Of a DNA stretch of 16,386 nt, positions 1 through 7,144 are shown piece by piece. Within the stretch, counting starts at the first letter, position 1. Every line of letters starts with the position of its first letter. The stretch covers positions 1-16,386 of the forward strand of contig CAZUXB010000047.1 in the NCBI GenBank assembly GCA_964624555.1. The letters are read 5' to 3'. The DNA comes from SXRF01 sp964624555. Its GTDB lineage: Bacteria > Pseudomonadota > Alphaproteobacteria > Rickettsiales > SXRF01. Made by a program: the position numbers and the translations under genes. The notes below the pieces were generated by a model that was not told the DNA's origin, did no database searches, and saw nothing but the letters and a program-made list of their open reading frames with translations.

Positions 1-4
1 ACGT

Positions 5-1141
5 TCATGATGGCAGCAGCGCCACGGTGGTTTTTACGAATTGTTTTTCTTCCGCATTTAAATTTCCGCTTATTTCACCATGCAAAATATCCCACCACAT
101 TTTTGCTTCCGAGATATTTTTGAGGTTGGCCTGAACGCTGAGCCAGAATGTTTCATCCGCAAATGGAATAAGATTTTTCACTTCACTAAATGGCAATTTA
201 TGCAGCAGTTTTTCGTTTAGTTTTTCCAGCTCCGCGAAATCATAATTGGCTGGTGCACGCCCGAATTTTTTAAAATCAAACAATTTTACAAGCTCTTCCA
301 TTTTAGCAAATGGTTCCACCGCATCGGACGTGCCGATATGGGCGAGCAGTGAGTTGATGGCCATCGGCATGATGCCCGTGTCACGTAGCGTTCTAATATC
401 ATTACCGCCCACGCGTTTGGACATTTCACCTTCTTTGGTTTTAAGCAGCGCCAGGTGGCCGAAGGTTGGCAGTTTATAACCCAGCGCCTCGAATATCTGC
501 ACCTGTACTGCGGTGTTGGACACATGGTCCTCCCCGCGTACGACATGGCTTGTGCCCATCTCGCCGTCATCCACCACCGAGGCGAAGGTATAAAGCGGTA
601 CGTCATCCTCGCGCACCAGCACCGGATCGCTCATATGGGTGGCCTGGAATTTTACCTCGCCGCGCACCAGGTCATTCCAGATGATGGGTTTATCTTCGAG
701 CAGGAAACGGAAATGCGGCTTGCGGCCTTCGGTTTCGTATTTTGCTTTTTGTTCGTCGGTGAGTTTCAACGATGCGCGGTTATAGATCGGCGGTAAGCTG
801 CGCGAGGCCTGCATCTTACGCTGTACGTCAAGCTCTTCCGGCGTTTCGTAGCAGGCATATAAACGGCCTGATGCGATGAGATTTTGTTTGGCTTTTTCAT
901 ATTCGGCGAATTTTTCCGATTGCTTGAAAAACCCGTCCCAGTTTATTCCGAGCCATTTCAGGTCTTCCTGTATCGCCGCTTCATATTCGGCCTTCGAACG
1001 GTCAGAATCGGTGTCGTCAATACGCAGCCAGAACTCGCCGCCGGTTTTGCGCGCGAACAGCCAATTCACGAGCGCGGTGCGCACATTGCCTAAATGCAGG
1101 TAGCCAGTGGGTGAGGGGGCGAAACGGAGTTTGATGGTCAT
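5..1141 (-). CDS. gltX: Glutamyl-tRNA synthetase, C-terminally truncated
   Basis: Class I aminoacyl-tRNA synthetase that charges tRNA with glutamate in the cytoplasm. The Rossmann catalytic core is complete: APSPTGYLHLGN (HIGH motif, H16-N19) followed by RTALVNWLFAR, then FASVVDDGEMGTSHVVRGEDH, and the KMSKS loop as EGEMSKR (M240-R243). HLGN plus MSKR is the type seen in one of the two GltX paralogues of alphaproteobacteria. The start is set at ATG 1141 (MTIKLRFAPSPTG); an in-frame TTG at 1150 would add three residues but has no better ribosome site. The protein ends at ...TTVALLPS after 378 residues, where relatives of about 440-470 residues continue through the last part of the anticodon-binding domain. 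The gene therefore looks truncated or frameshifted, though only 4 bases lie beyond the stop. The ATG follows the stop of the upstream mazF by one base with no Shine-Dalgarno, suggesting coupled translation. Confidence 0.9.
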   Translation of the reverse strand: MTIKLRFAPSPTGYLHLGNVRTALVNWLFARKTGGEFWLRIDDTDSDRSKAEYEAAIQEDLKWLGINWDGFFKQSEKFAEYEKAKQNLIASGRLYACYETPEELDVQRKMQASRSLPPIYNRASLKLTDEQKAKYETEGRKPHFRFLLEDKPIIWNDLVRGEVKFQATHMSDPVLVREDDVPLYTFASVVDDGEMGTSHVVRGEDHVSNTAVQVQIFEALGYKLPTFGHLALLKTKEGEMSKRVGGNDIRTLRDTGIMPMAINSLLAHIGTSDAVEPFAKMEELVKLFDFKKFGRAPANYDFAELEKLNEKLLHKLPFSEVKNLIPFADETFWLSVQANLKNISEAKMWWDILHGEISGNLNAEEKQFVKTTVALLPS

Positions 1142-1142
1142 A

Positions 1143-1472
1143 TTATTCAATTAGAGGAAGAAAATATTCTCGAGCCTGATTAAATATTTCACTGGGTATT
1201 GTAGTGATATATTGGATATCGCGTGATTGCCAATCAAATGAGCGTAATTGATCGGTCATAATGAATCCGGAAATCTTTCCAACATTTACTGGCATATCGA
1301 AAGCCCAGCCTTTGCTGCGACTACGAATCGGGCAAACAAGGCATAAACCAGAGGCCTTGTTATAAGATTTTGGTGAAAATACCAAAGCAGGACGTCGTTT
1401 GGCTTGTTCCTTGCCAGTCTGCGGGTCAAAATCTATCCACACAACATCGCAGCGGTCGGGTATATATGGCAT
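1143..1472 (-). CDS. mazF: MazF/PemK-family toxin (endoribonuclease)
   Basis: Type II toxin of the MazF family, expected to cut mRNA when not held by its antitoxin. The 109-residue protein matches the family from end to end: PDRCDVVWIDFDPQTGKEQ near the N-terminus, RRPALVFSP (R27 corresponds to catalytic R29 of E. coli MazF), CLVCPIRSRSKGWAFDMPV in the middle, and a late DQLRSFDW segment. By eye, the E. coli catalytic Thr52 position is Arg50, followed by Ser51, so activity or cleavage specificity could differ. ATG 1472 lies 3 bases after the antitoxin stop, the usual antitoxin-first order. The stop is one base before the gltX start, so toxin and tRNA synthetase are on one message. Confidence 0.9.
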   Translation of the reverse strand: MPYIPDRCDVVWIDFDPQTGKEQAKRRPALVFSPKSYNKASGLCLVCPIRSRSKGWAFDMPVNVGKISGFIMTDQLRSFDWQSRDIQYITTIPSEIFNQAREYFLPLIE

Positions 1473-1475
1473 TGA

Positions 1476-1763
1476 TTAGGACCAATCATCTTTGATTGTT
1501 TCTTTGCCAACCGATTTGATGTTTAGCCATTCCTGAATTTCAGGATCTTTCGCGGGGTCGTATCCTTCTGGAATTTTAGCTAATAGTTCTTCTAACGTGT
1601 AGCGGCGCGGTTTTTTTGAGGGCTCAATTGGCTTTATAAATAAAACACCATCATTGATGCTTATATCAATTGGCGAGTTTTCCTTTAAGCCCAGGTTCGC
1701 AGCCAGTGCTTTCGGTATGCGAACCGCGAGGCTGTTACCCCAGCTATTTATATGAGTTTCCAT
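1476..1763 (-). CDS. mazE: MazE-family antitoxin (AbrB/SpoVT fold)
   Basis: Antitoxin and probable autorepressor of the mazEF pair, 95 residues. The N-terminal swapped-hairpin DNA-binding domain is clear at residues 1-45: METHINSWGNSLAVRIPK, then LGL, then VLFIKPIEPS. The acidic C-terminal half (YTLEELLAKI through DPEIQEWLN) matches the flexible toxin-binding tail of the family. The start ATG 1763 has a good Shine-Dalgarno, AGGAG, six bases upstream. Two short palindromes in the promoter directly upstream are natural binding sites for a MazE dimer or MazEF complex. The partner mazF follows after 3 bases. Confidence 0.92.
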   Translation of the reverse strand: METHINSWGNSLAVRIPKALAANLGLKENSPIDISINDGVLFIKPIEPSKKPRRYTLEELLAKIPEGYDPAKDPEIQEWLNIKSVGKETIKDDWS

Positions 1764-1775
1764 GATTTTCTCCTA

Positions 1776-1816
1776 ATGTATATACATAGTATATACTACG
1801 AGTAAGGAAATAGCAA
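1776..1816 (-). promoter_or_regulatory. mazEF promoter with two palindromic operator boxes
   Basis: Read on the minus strand there is a -35-like TTGCTA (1811-1816), a 17-bp spacer and a -10-like TATACT (1788-1793). Two copies of the self-complementary octamer GTATATAC lie at 1778-1785 and 1789-1796, centres 11 bp apart, one helical turn. They extend to the perfect palindromes ATGTATATACAT (1776-1787) and AGTATATACT (1788-1797). One covers the -10 box and the other the likely start of transcription. This is what autoregulation by an AbrB-fold antitoxin would need. Inference from sequence only. Confidence 0.6.
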
Positions 1817-1820
1817 GCTT

Positions 1821-4478
1821 CTAACTTAAAGCCGCCTGCGCTGCTGCGAGGCGCGCCACCGGCACGCGGTATGGTGAGCAGGAAACGTAGGTGAGGCCGA
1901 CCTTCTGGCAGAAGGCGATCGAAGCCGGGTCGCCACCATGTTCACCGCAAATGCCGATTTTGAGGTCAGGGCGGGTTTTGCGGCCGCGTTCGCTGGCGAT
2001 TTCGATTAGTTCGCCAACACCGGTCTGGTCGAGCGATACGAACGGATCCTGCTCTACGATACCTTGTTTTTTATAGGCTTCGATGAAGGACGCCGAGTCA
2101 TCGCGCGAGATACCGAGGGTGGTCTGAGTCAGGTCATTTGTGCCGAAACTGAAGAACGCGGCGGTATTTGCGATGTCGCCAGCACGCAACGCCGCGCGTG
2201 GGAGCTCGATCATGGTACCAACCATATATTCAATTTTTGCACCGGTTTCTTTCATCACTTTCTGCGCGGTTTCATCCACCAGTGCTTTGAGTATTTCTAA
2301 CTCTTTTGGCATCATCACGAGTGGAATCATGATCTCAGGGATCACGTTTTCCTTCCCTTCCTTGATGATGGAAGCGGCGGCTTCAAATATCGCGCGTGCC
2401 TGCATTTCATAAATTTCCGGATAGGTGATACCGAGGCGGCAACCGCGATGGCCGAGCATCGGGTTTTGTTCTTTCAGCTCATGTGCGCGGTGGCGAACGA
2501 GTTCTACGCTCACGCCGGCAGCCGATGCCACCTGTTTGATGTCTTCCTCGGTGTGCGGCAGAAACTCATGCAGCGGCGGGTCGAGCAGGCGGATGGTCAC
2601 CGGCAGGCCGCTCATGATGCGGAATAGTTCCACGAAGTCATTGCGCTGCATTGGAAGCAGCTTTGCGAGGGCGGCTTTGCGGCCTTCGACATGTTGCGCC
2701 ACGATCATTTCGCGCATGGCGATGATGCGCTGCGCATCGAAGAACATATGTTCGGTACGGCATAAACCAATTCCTTCGGCACCGAATTTACGTGCCACAG
2801 AAGCGTCAAGCGGAGTTTCCGCGTTGGTGCGGACTTTGAGCGTGCGTACCTCATCGGCCCAGCCCATCAGCGTGTTGAAATCACCGGAAAGGTTCGGCTG
2901 TACGGTGGCGATCTGACCGAGCATTACTTCGCCGGTGCCGCCATTGATGGTGATGATGTCACCTTCCTTGATGGTGTGCGTGCCAGCTTTAAGTTCTTTT
3001 TTGGCGTAATCGATACGCAAATCGCCGGCACCGGAAACGCAGGGTTTACCCATACCGCGGGCAACCACCGCGGCGTGGCTGGTCATACCGCCACGGGCAG
3101 TTAAAATACCTTGCGCTGCATGCATGCCGTGAATATCTTCCGGCGAGGTTTCGATGCGCACGAGAATAACTTTTTCCTTATGCTCCAGCGCCATGGCCTC
3201 TGCGTCCTCGGCGGTGAAAACAACTTTGCCGGAAGCAGCGCCCGGTGAAGCGGGCAGGCCGGTGGCGATAACGGTTTTTTGGGCTTTCGGGTCGAGGGTT
3301 GGGTGCAATAACTGGTCAAGCGACAGCGGGTCGATGCGCTTTATTGCTTCCGCTTTGGTAATTACTTTTTCGCCAACCATATCGACCGCGATTTTCACGG
3401 CAGCAGCGGCAGTGCGTTTGCCGTTTCTTGTTTGCAACATCCACAGTTTGTTGTTCTGGATAGTGAATTCAATATCCTGCATATCGCGGTAATGGCCTTC
3501 GAGCTTGTCGAACACGGCGGTAAGCTGCTTATACACATCGGGCATCACCTGTGGCATTTCATCAAGCGGTTGCGGGGTGCGGATTCCGGCTACCACGTCT
3601 TCGCCCTGCGCATTGACCAAAAATTCGCCGTAATATTTGCGCTCGCCGGTGGAAGGGTTGCGGGTGAAAGCCACGCCGGTGGCGCAGTCATTGCCCATAT
3701 TACCGAACACCATCGATTGCACGGTAACGGCAGTGCCCCAGCTTTCCGGTATGTCATGCAGGCGGCGGTAGGTATTGGCGCGCGGGTTCATCCACGAGTT
3801 GAACACGGCCTGTATCGCGCCCCACAGCTGCGCGTTCACATCATCGGGGAACGGTGTGCCGAGTTCTTCTTTGACTTTCGCTTTGTACTGGGAAACGAGA
3901 TCTTTCAGGTCTTCAGCGGAGAGCTCGGTATCAAGCTCAATATCGCGATCACGTTTTTTCTGCTCCAGCATTTCCTCAAAATAATAATGGTCAACTTCAA
4001 GAACAACGTCTGAATACATCTGGATGAAGCGGCGGTAGCTATCGTAAGCGAAACGTTCATTGCCGGTTTTTTTGGCGATGGCTTTGGCGGTTGTATCATT
4101 CAGACCAAGGTTGAGCACCGTGTCCATCATGCCTGGCATCGAGGCGCGTGCGCCGGAACGAACCGAAAGCAGCAGCGGGTTTTCGCTGTCACCGAATTTC
4201 GCACCGACATTCTTTTCAACCTTTGCTAGCGCCTCGGCGACCTGTGCCTCAAGGCCAGCAGCGAGCTTTTTGCCATTTTGGTAGTAGCTCACGCATACTT
4301 CGGTGGTGATGGTAAATCCCGGAGGAACCGGCAGGCCCAGCGAGCACATTTCGGCGAGGTTCGCACCTTTGCCGCCGAGGAGGTTGCGCATGCTGCCATT
4401 GCCGTCAGAAGCCCCGCCCGCGAAGCTGTAAACTAATTTATCTGCCATATCACTTTTCCGTTGTGTGTTGGTTTGCAT
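1821..4478 (-). CDS. ppdK: Pyruvate, phosphate dikinase
   Basis: Cytoplasmic enzyme interconverting pyruvate + ATP + phosphate and phosphoenolpyruvate + AMP + pyrophosphate; it serves gluconeogenesis or pyrophosphate-driven glycolysis. At 885 residues it has the usual family length. Visible parts: the N-terminal ATP-grasp domain (NLLGGKGANLAEM at 33-45; SVRSGARASMPGMMDTVLNL at 105-124), the central phosphohistidine domain (GGMTSHAAVVARGMGKPCVSG, catalytic His468), and the C-terminal PEP/pyruvate TIM barrel (GLCRTEHMF, MIELPRAAL, FSFGTNDLTQTTLG, and GICGEHGGDP with catalytic Cys844). The chosen start has AAAGGA upstream; an internal ATG (4448, MADKLVYSF) fits the usual family start equally well. 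It lies downstream of glyS, a common alphaproteobacterial order, with a palindromic repeat between them. Confidence 0.97.
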   Translation of the reverse strand: MQTNTQRKSDMADKLVYSFAGGASDGNGSMRNLLGGKGANLAEMCSLGLPVPPGFTITTEVCVSYYQNGKKLAAGLEAQVAEALAKVEKNVGAKFGDSENPLLLSVRSGARASMPGMMDTVLNLGLNDTTAKAIAKKTGNERFAYDSYRRFIQMYSDVVLEVDHYYFEEMLEQKKRDRDIELDTELSAEDLKDLVSQYKAKVKEELGTPFPDDVNAQLWGAIQAVFNSWMNPRANTYRRLHDIPESWGTAVTVQSMVFGNMGNDCATGVAFTRNPSTGERKYYGEFLVNAQGEDVVAGIRTPQPLDEMPQVMPDVYKQLTAVFDKLEGHYRDMQDIEFTIQNNKLWMLQTRNGKRTAAAAVKIAVDMVGEKVITKAEAIKRIDPLSLDQLLHPTLDPKAQKTVIATGLPASPGAASGKVVFTAEDAEAMALEHKEKVILVRIETSPEDIHGMHAAQGILTARGGMTSHAAVVARGMGKPCVSGAGDLRIDYAKKELKAGTHTIKEGDIITINGGTGEVMLGQIATVQPNLSGDFNTLMGWADEVRTLKVRTNAETPLDASVARKFGAEGIGLCRTEHMFFDAQRIIAMREMIVAQHVEGRKAALAKLLPMQRNDFVELFRIMSGLPVTIRLLDPPLHEFLPHTEEDIKQVASAAGVSVELVRHRAHELKEQNPMLGHRGCRLGITYPEIYEMQARAIFEAAASIIKEGKENVIPEIMIPLVMMPKELEILKALVDETAQKVMKETGAKIEYMVGTMIELPRAALRAGDIANTAAFFSFGTNDLTQTTLGISRDDSASFIEAYKKQGIVEQDPFVSLDQTGVGELIEIASERGRKTRPDLKIGICGEHGGDPASIAFCQKVGLTYVSCSPYRVPVARLAAAQAALS

Positions 4479-4506
4479 ATTTTTTTATCCTTTGTCACCT
4501 TTTACT

Positions 4507-4573
4507 GTCATATCGGCGAAGGCCGGTATTCATGTTTTAGTATATTCTGGATACCGACTTGTGTCGGTATGAC
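4507..4573. repeat. Family A inverted palindrome pair (MITE-like), glyS-ppdK gap
   Basis: A 67-bp element bounded by GTCAT (4507-4511) and its complement ATGAC (4569-4573). It holds two hairpins: ATATCGGC-GAAG-GCCGGTAT (4510-4529, one G-T pair) and the perfect 8-bp stem ATACCGAC/GTCGGTAT (4551-4558 with 4563-4570, loop TTGT). The second hairpin is preceded by CTGG, the inner motif of the family. The layout, two hairpins with GTCAT outward, is the same as at 7981-8339 and 12486-12596 but with no gene inside. It could also fold in the glyS-ppdK message. Confidence 0.8.
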
Positions 4574-4590
4574 GAATATCAAATTATTTT

Positions 4591-6795
4591 TCATCCTTCA
4601 ATTTTGCTAAAGTCGGCGATGTAATTCATACCATTTTTAATCATTGCAAGTAATCTTAATCTATTTATTCGCAATTCATTATCTTCAGCGTTTACTAAGA
4701 TTTTTTCAAAAAAGCTATCAATTGGTTTTCTAAGTGTTGCAAACCATTCCATTAATTCAGTATATTTTTCATTGTCAATAAAGTTGCGTAGCTTTCCTAG
4801 ATTTTCCTGATTAAATAAATTCACTAAAGCTTTTTCTTCATTCTCAATCAATATAAATTGATTTAGCTCTCCAGGGGCATAGCCCTTTTTGCCCTTTTTT
4901 TCCTCAATAGCTAAAATATTTGAGGTTCTTTTATATGCGGCGAGGAGGTTTTTGCCGTCATCACTAGCAAGAAATTCTTGTAACGCTTTGGCACGGTTTA
5001 CGATGCGAACCAAATCATCATCCCCCGCTATAACTGCATCGATCACATCATGGCGGATGCCGGAGTCTTTTAGTTGTACCTTGAGGCGGTCATGGAAAAA
5101 GGCGAGCAGTTCACCAGCGAGTTTTTCGGCGGCACCTTCGGGAATATCCTCAAAAGCGGTTTCATTTACCGAAAGATATTTACCGATTTTGTGCGGTTTT
5201 TTCAGATCTTCCTCGGTCTTCTTTATCAGCTTTTCCTGGGCCTTATGGGTGGCAATAGTGGTCAGCGGCGGGCAGGATAATATTGGTCTGAGCGGCAGGC
5301 GGATATTGTTTTCAAGTATAATTCGGATAACTCCGAGTGCGGCGCGGCGCAAGGCAAACGGGTCTTTGCTGCCGGTGGGTTTTTCACCGATGGCGAACAT
5401 GGAAATCAGCGTATCGAGCTTATCGGCAAGGGCCACGCAGATGGAAACAGGGGAGGTGGGAACGTTATCATTTGCACCCGCTGGTTTGTAATGGTCGCGG
5501 ATGGCATCGGCCACGGCGGCATCTTCTTTTTGCTGGATAGCGTAATAACGACCCATGATGCCCTGTAATTCAGCAAACTCACCGACCATGCCGGTAACGA
5601 GGTCAGCCTTGCAAAGTGTGGCGGCACGCGTTACTAAATCCCCCTCCCCAGCCCTCCCCACTTCGTGGAGAGGGAGCTTTTCTTGTTCCCTCTCCCGCTT
5701 GCGGGGGAGGGTTAGGGAGGGGGCAATGATAGTGACTAGTTTTTTTATTCTCTCAACCTTCTGCGCAACCGTGCCGAGCTTGGCGTGATAGGTAACGGTT
5801 TCAAGGCCATGCGCCCATTCGGAAAGTGGTTTTTTGCGGTCACTGTCCCAGAAGAAGCGCGCATCGGCGAAGCGTGCGCGCAGTACACGCTCATTTCCGG
5901 CGATGATGGCTTTGCCGCCATCTGCGGTTTGCATGTTGGAAGTTATGAGAAAGTGGTTTGAGAGTTTGCCGTCAGCATTTTCCAGCGCGAAATATTTCTG
6001 GTGCGAGCGCATGACCATGGTCAGCACTTCCGTAGGCAGGTCCATGAATGTGTCGTCAATTTTTCCGACCAGTAATTCTGGATATTCAACGAGGCCGACC
6101 ACTTCTTCAAGCAGCGCAGGATCGGCTACCGGCTTCAAGCTTAGGGCTTCGGCAATTTTTGCTACTTGCGCCGCGATATTTGTTTTGCGCTTGTCGCGGT
6201 CAGGGATGACAAACGATTTTTCCAGCGTTGCTTCATACTCGGAAGCCTTGTGGATGATGACAGGTTGTGGCGCGAGGAAGCGGTGGCCATAAGTGACGTT
6301 GGAAGCTTTTACACCGGCAAATTCCACGGGCACTATTTTGCCATCAAAAATACACAGAATACTATGCAGTGGGCGCACCCAGATTTCGCTGCGCGAGCCC
6401 CAGCGCATTGATTTTGGCCACGGGAATTTGGCGAGGATTTCTTCGATAAGCGGCTTTAAAATTTCGCTGGTGTGCTTGCCTTTTACGTGGGTGGTGGCGA
6501 AATACACGCCGTCGCGTTTTTCCAGCTGCTCCAGCGTCAGGTTGTTTTTCTTGAGAAAGCCGTTCAACGCTGCTTCCGGCGCATCGATCTTTGGGCCTTT
6601 GAGTTCGGTGGTAATGTCGCTCTGCACCGCGGGCAGGTCTTTGATAATGACTGCAAGGCGGCGAGGGGTAACGAAACCATGACTTGTTGTAATGCCAAGG
6701 CCTTTCTGCAAACTTGCCTGCAAATGCCCGAGCGCATCCGCCTGCATCCGAGCGGGAATTTCTTCTGAGAATAGTTCTAATAAAAAATCAGACAT
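4591..6795 (-). CDS. glyS: Glycyl-tRNA synthetase beta subunit with in-frame palindromic insertion
   Basis: Beta chain of the alpha2-beta2 glycyl-tRNA synthetase; partner of glyQ (8307-9188). The family start is clear (LLLELFSEEIPARMQ-like), followed by GFVTPRRLAV, WPKSMRW, YGHRFLAP, VMRSHQKYFAL and KADLVTGMVGEFAELQG; an anticodon-binding-like domain (DPFALRRAALGVIRI onward) forms the C-terminal third. At 734 residues it is longer than most relatives (about 690-700). The excess is explained by 28 codons of a palindromic repeat (5640-5723) translated as SLTLPRKREREQEK... between VERIKKLVTIIA and LVTRAATLCKADLVT, at residues about 358-386. The last 350 bases of the gene are much more AT-rich than the rest. 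ATG 6795 lies inside panD (8-base overlap) without a Shine-Dalgarno, so translation is probably coupled. Confidence 0.96.
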   Translation of the reverse strand: MSDFLLELFSEEIPARMQADALGHLQASLQKGLGITTSHGFVTPRRLAVIIKDLPAVQSDITTELKGPKIDAPEAALNGFLKKNNLTLEQLEKRDGVYFATTHVKGKHTSEILKPLIEEILAKFPWPKSMRWGSRSEIWVRPLHSILCIFDGKIVPVEFAGVKASNVTYGHRFLAPQPVIIHKASEYEATLEKSFVIPDRDKRKTNIAAQVAKIAEALSLKPVADPALLEEVVGLVEYPELLVGKIDDTFMDLPTEVLTMVMRSHQKYFALENADGKLSNHFLITSNMQTADGGKAIIAGNERVLRARFADARFFWDSDRKKPLSEWAHGLETVTYHAKLGTVAQKVERIKKLVTIIAPSLTLPRKREREQEKLPLHEVGRAGEGDLVTRAATLCKADLVTGMVGEFAELQGIMGRYYAIQQKEDAAVADAIRDHYKPAGANDNVPTSPVSICVALADKLDTLISMFAIGEKPTGSKDPFALRRAALGVIRIILENNIRLPLRPILSCPPLTTIATHKAQEKLIKKTEEDLKKPHKIGKYLSVNETAFEDIPEGAAEKLAGELLAFFHDRLKVQLKDSGIRHDVIDAVIAGDDDLVRIVNRAKALQEFLASDDGKNLLAAYKRTSNILAIEEKKGKKGYAPGELNQFILIENEEKALVNLFNQENLGKLRNFIDNEKYTELMEWFATLRKPIDSFFEKILVNAEDNELRINRLRLLAMIKNGMNYIADFSKIEG
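5640..5723. repeat. Family B palindromic element inserted in frame in glyS
   Basis: An 84-bp element with 9-bp perfect inverted ends (CCCCCTCCC at 5640-5648, GGGAGGGGG at 5715-5723) and two inner hairpins, around CACTTCGTGG and CCCGCTTGCGGG. Its length is a multiple of three and it carries no stop in the glyS frame, so the gene stays open. On the minus strand its first half (CCCTCCCTAACCCTCCCC, then AGAGGGAACAAG) is almost identical to the start of the element at 13995. The translated stretch is very basic and acidic and has no counterpart in the family as I know it. Confidence 0.85.
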
Positions 6796-7144
6796 GGTCG
6801 GTTACGTTGTTGTTTTCATCGAGTAGTAATACTACGGGTTTATAGGATTTGGCTTCTTCCGGCGTCATCTGCGCGTAGGCGATTATGATAACCACGTCCT
6901 GCGGGTCGACCAGATGCGCTGCCGCGCCATAGATGCCGATGCGCCTGCTGCCGGCCGGTTCCGGTATCGCGTAGGTGGTGAAGCGTTCGCCGTTATTGAC
7001 GTTGAGCACATCCACCTGCTGGCCGACAAGGATGCCGGTTTTTTCCAGCAATTCGGTGTCGATGCCGATCGAGCCGTTATAATGCAACTCGGAGTGGGTG
7101 ACGCGCGCGCGGTGGAGTTTGCTATGGAGCATGGTGAGCATCAT
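6788..7144 (-). CDS. panD: Aspartate 1-decarboxylase
   Basis: Pyruvoyl enzyme that makes beta-alanine from L-aspartate for pantothenate and coenzyme A synthesis. The 118-residue proenzyme has the family pattern: TMLHSKLHRARVTHSELHYNGS with the self-cleavage site Gly24-Ser25 (Ser25 becomes the pyruvoyl group), Lys9, Arg54, Thr57 and Tyr58 in NGERFTTYAI, and IGIYGAAAHLV. In the last motif the family almost always has Asn (position 72 in E. coli numbering); here it is Tyr72. The start overlaps the phzF stop as ATGA and the stop overlaps the glyS start by 8 bases, so this gene is embedded in a tightly packed operon. No other pantothenate gene is in the window. Confidence 0.95.
   Translation of the reverse strand: MMLTMLHSKLHRARVTHSELHYNGSIGIDTELLEKTGILVGQQVDVLNVNNGERFTTYAIPEPAGSRRIGIYGAAAHLVDPQDVVIIIAYAQMTPEEAKSYKPVVLLLDENNNVTDHV

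Noticed and set aside
1142..1150. TTG start for gltX (three residues longer)
   Set aside because: Would overlap the mazF stop and has no better ribosome site; ATG 1141 gives the usual family N-terminus.
3432..4013. 193-codon plus-strand frame opposite ppdK
   Set aside because: Antisense shadow of a highly conserved gene; low-complexity translation and no ribosome site.
4889..5491. 200-codon plus-strand frame opposite glyS
   Set aside because: Serine/arginine-rich shadow of glyS codons; no recognisable domain.
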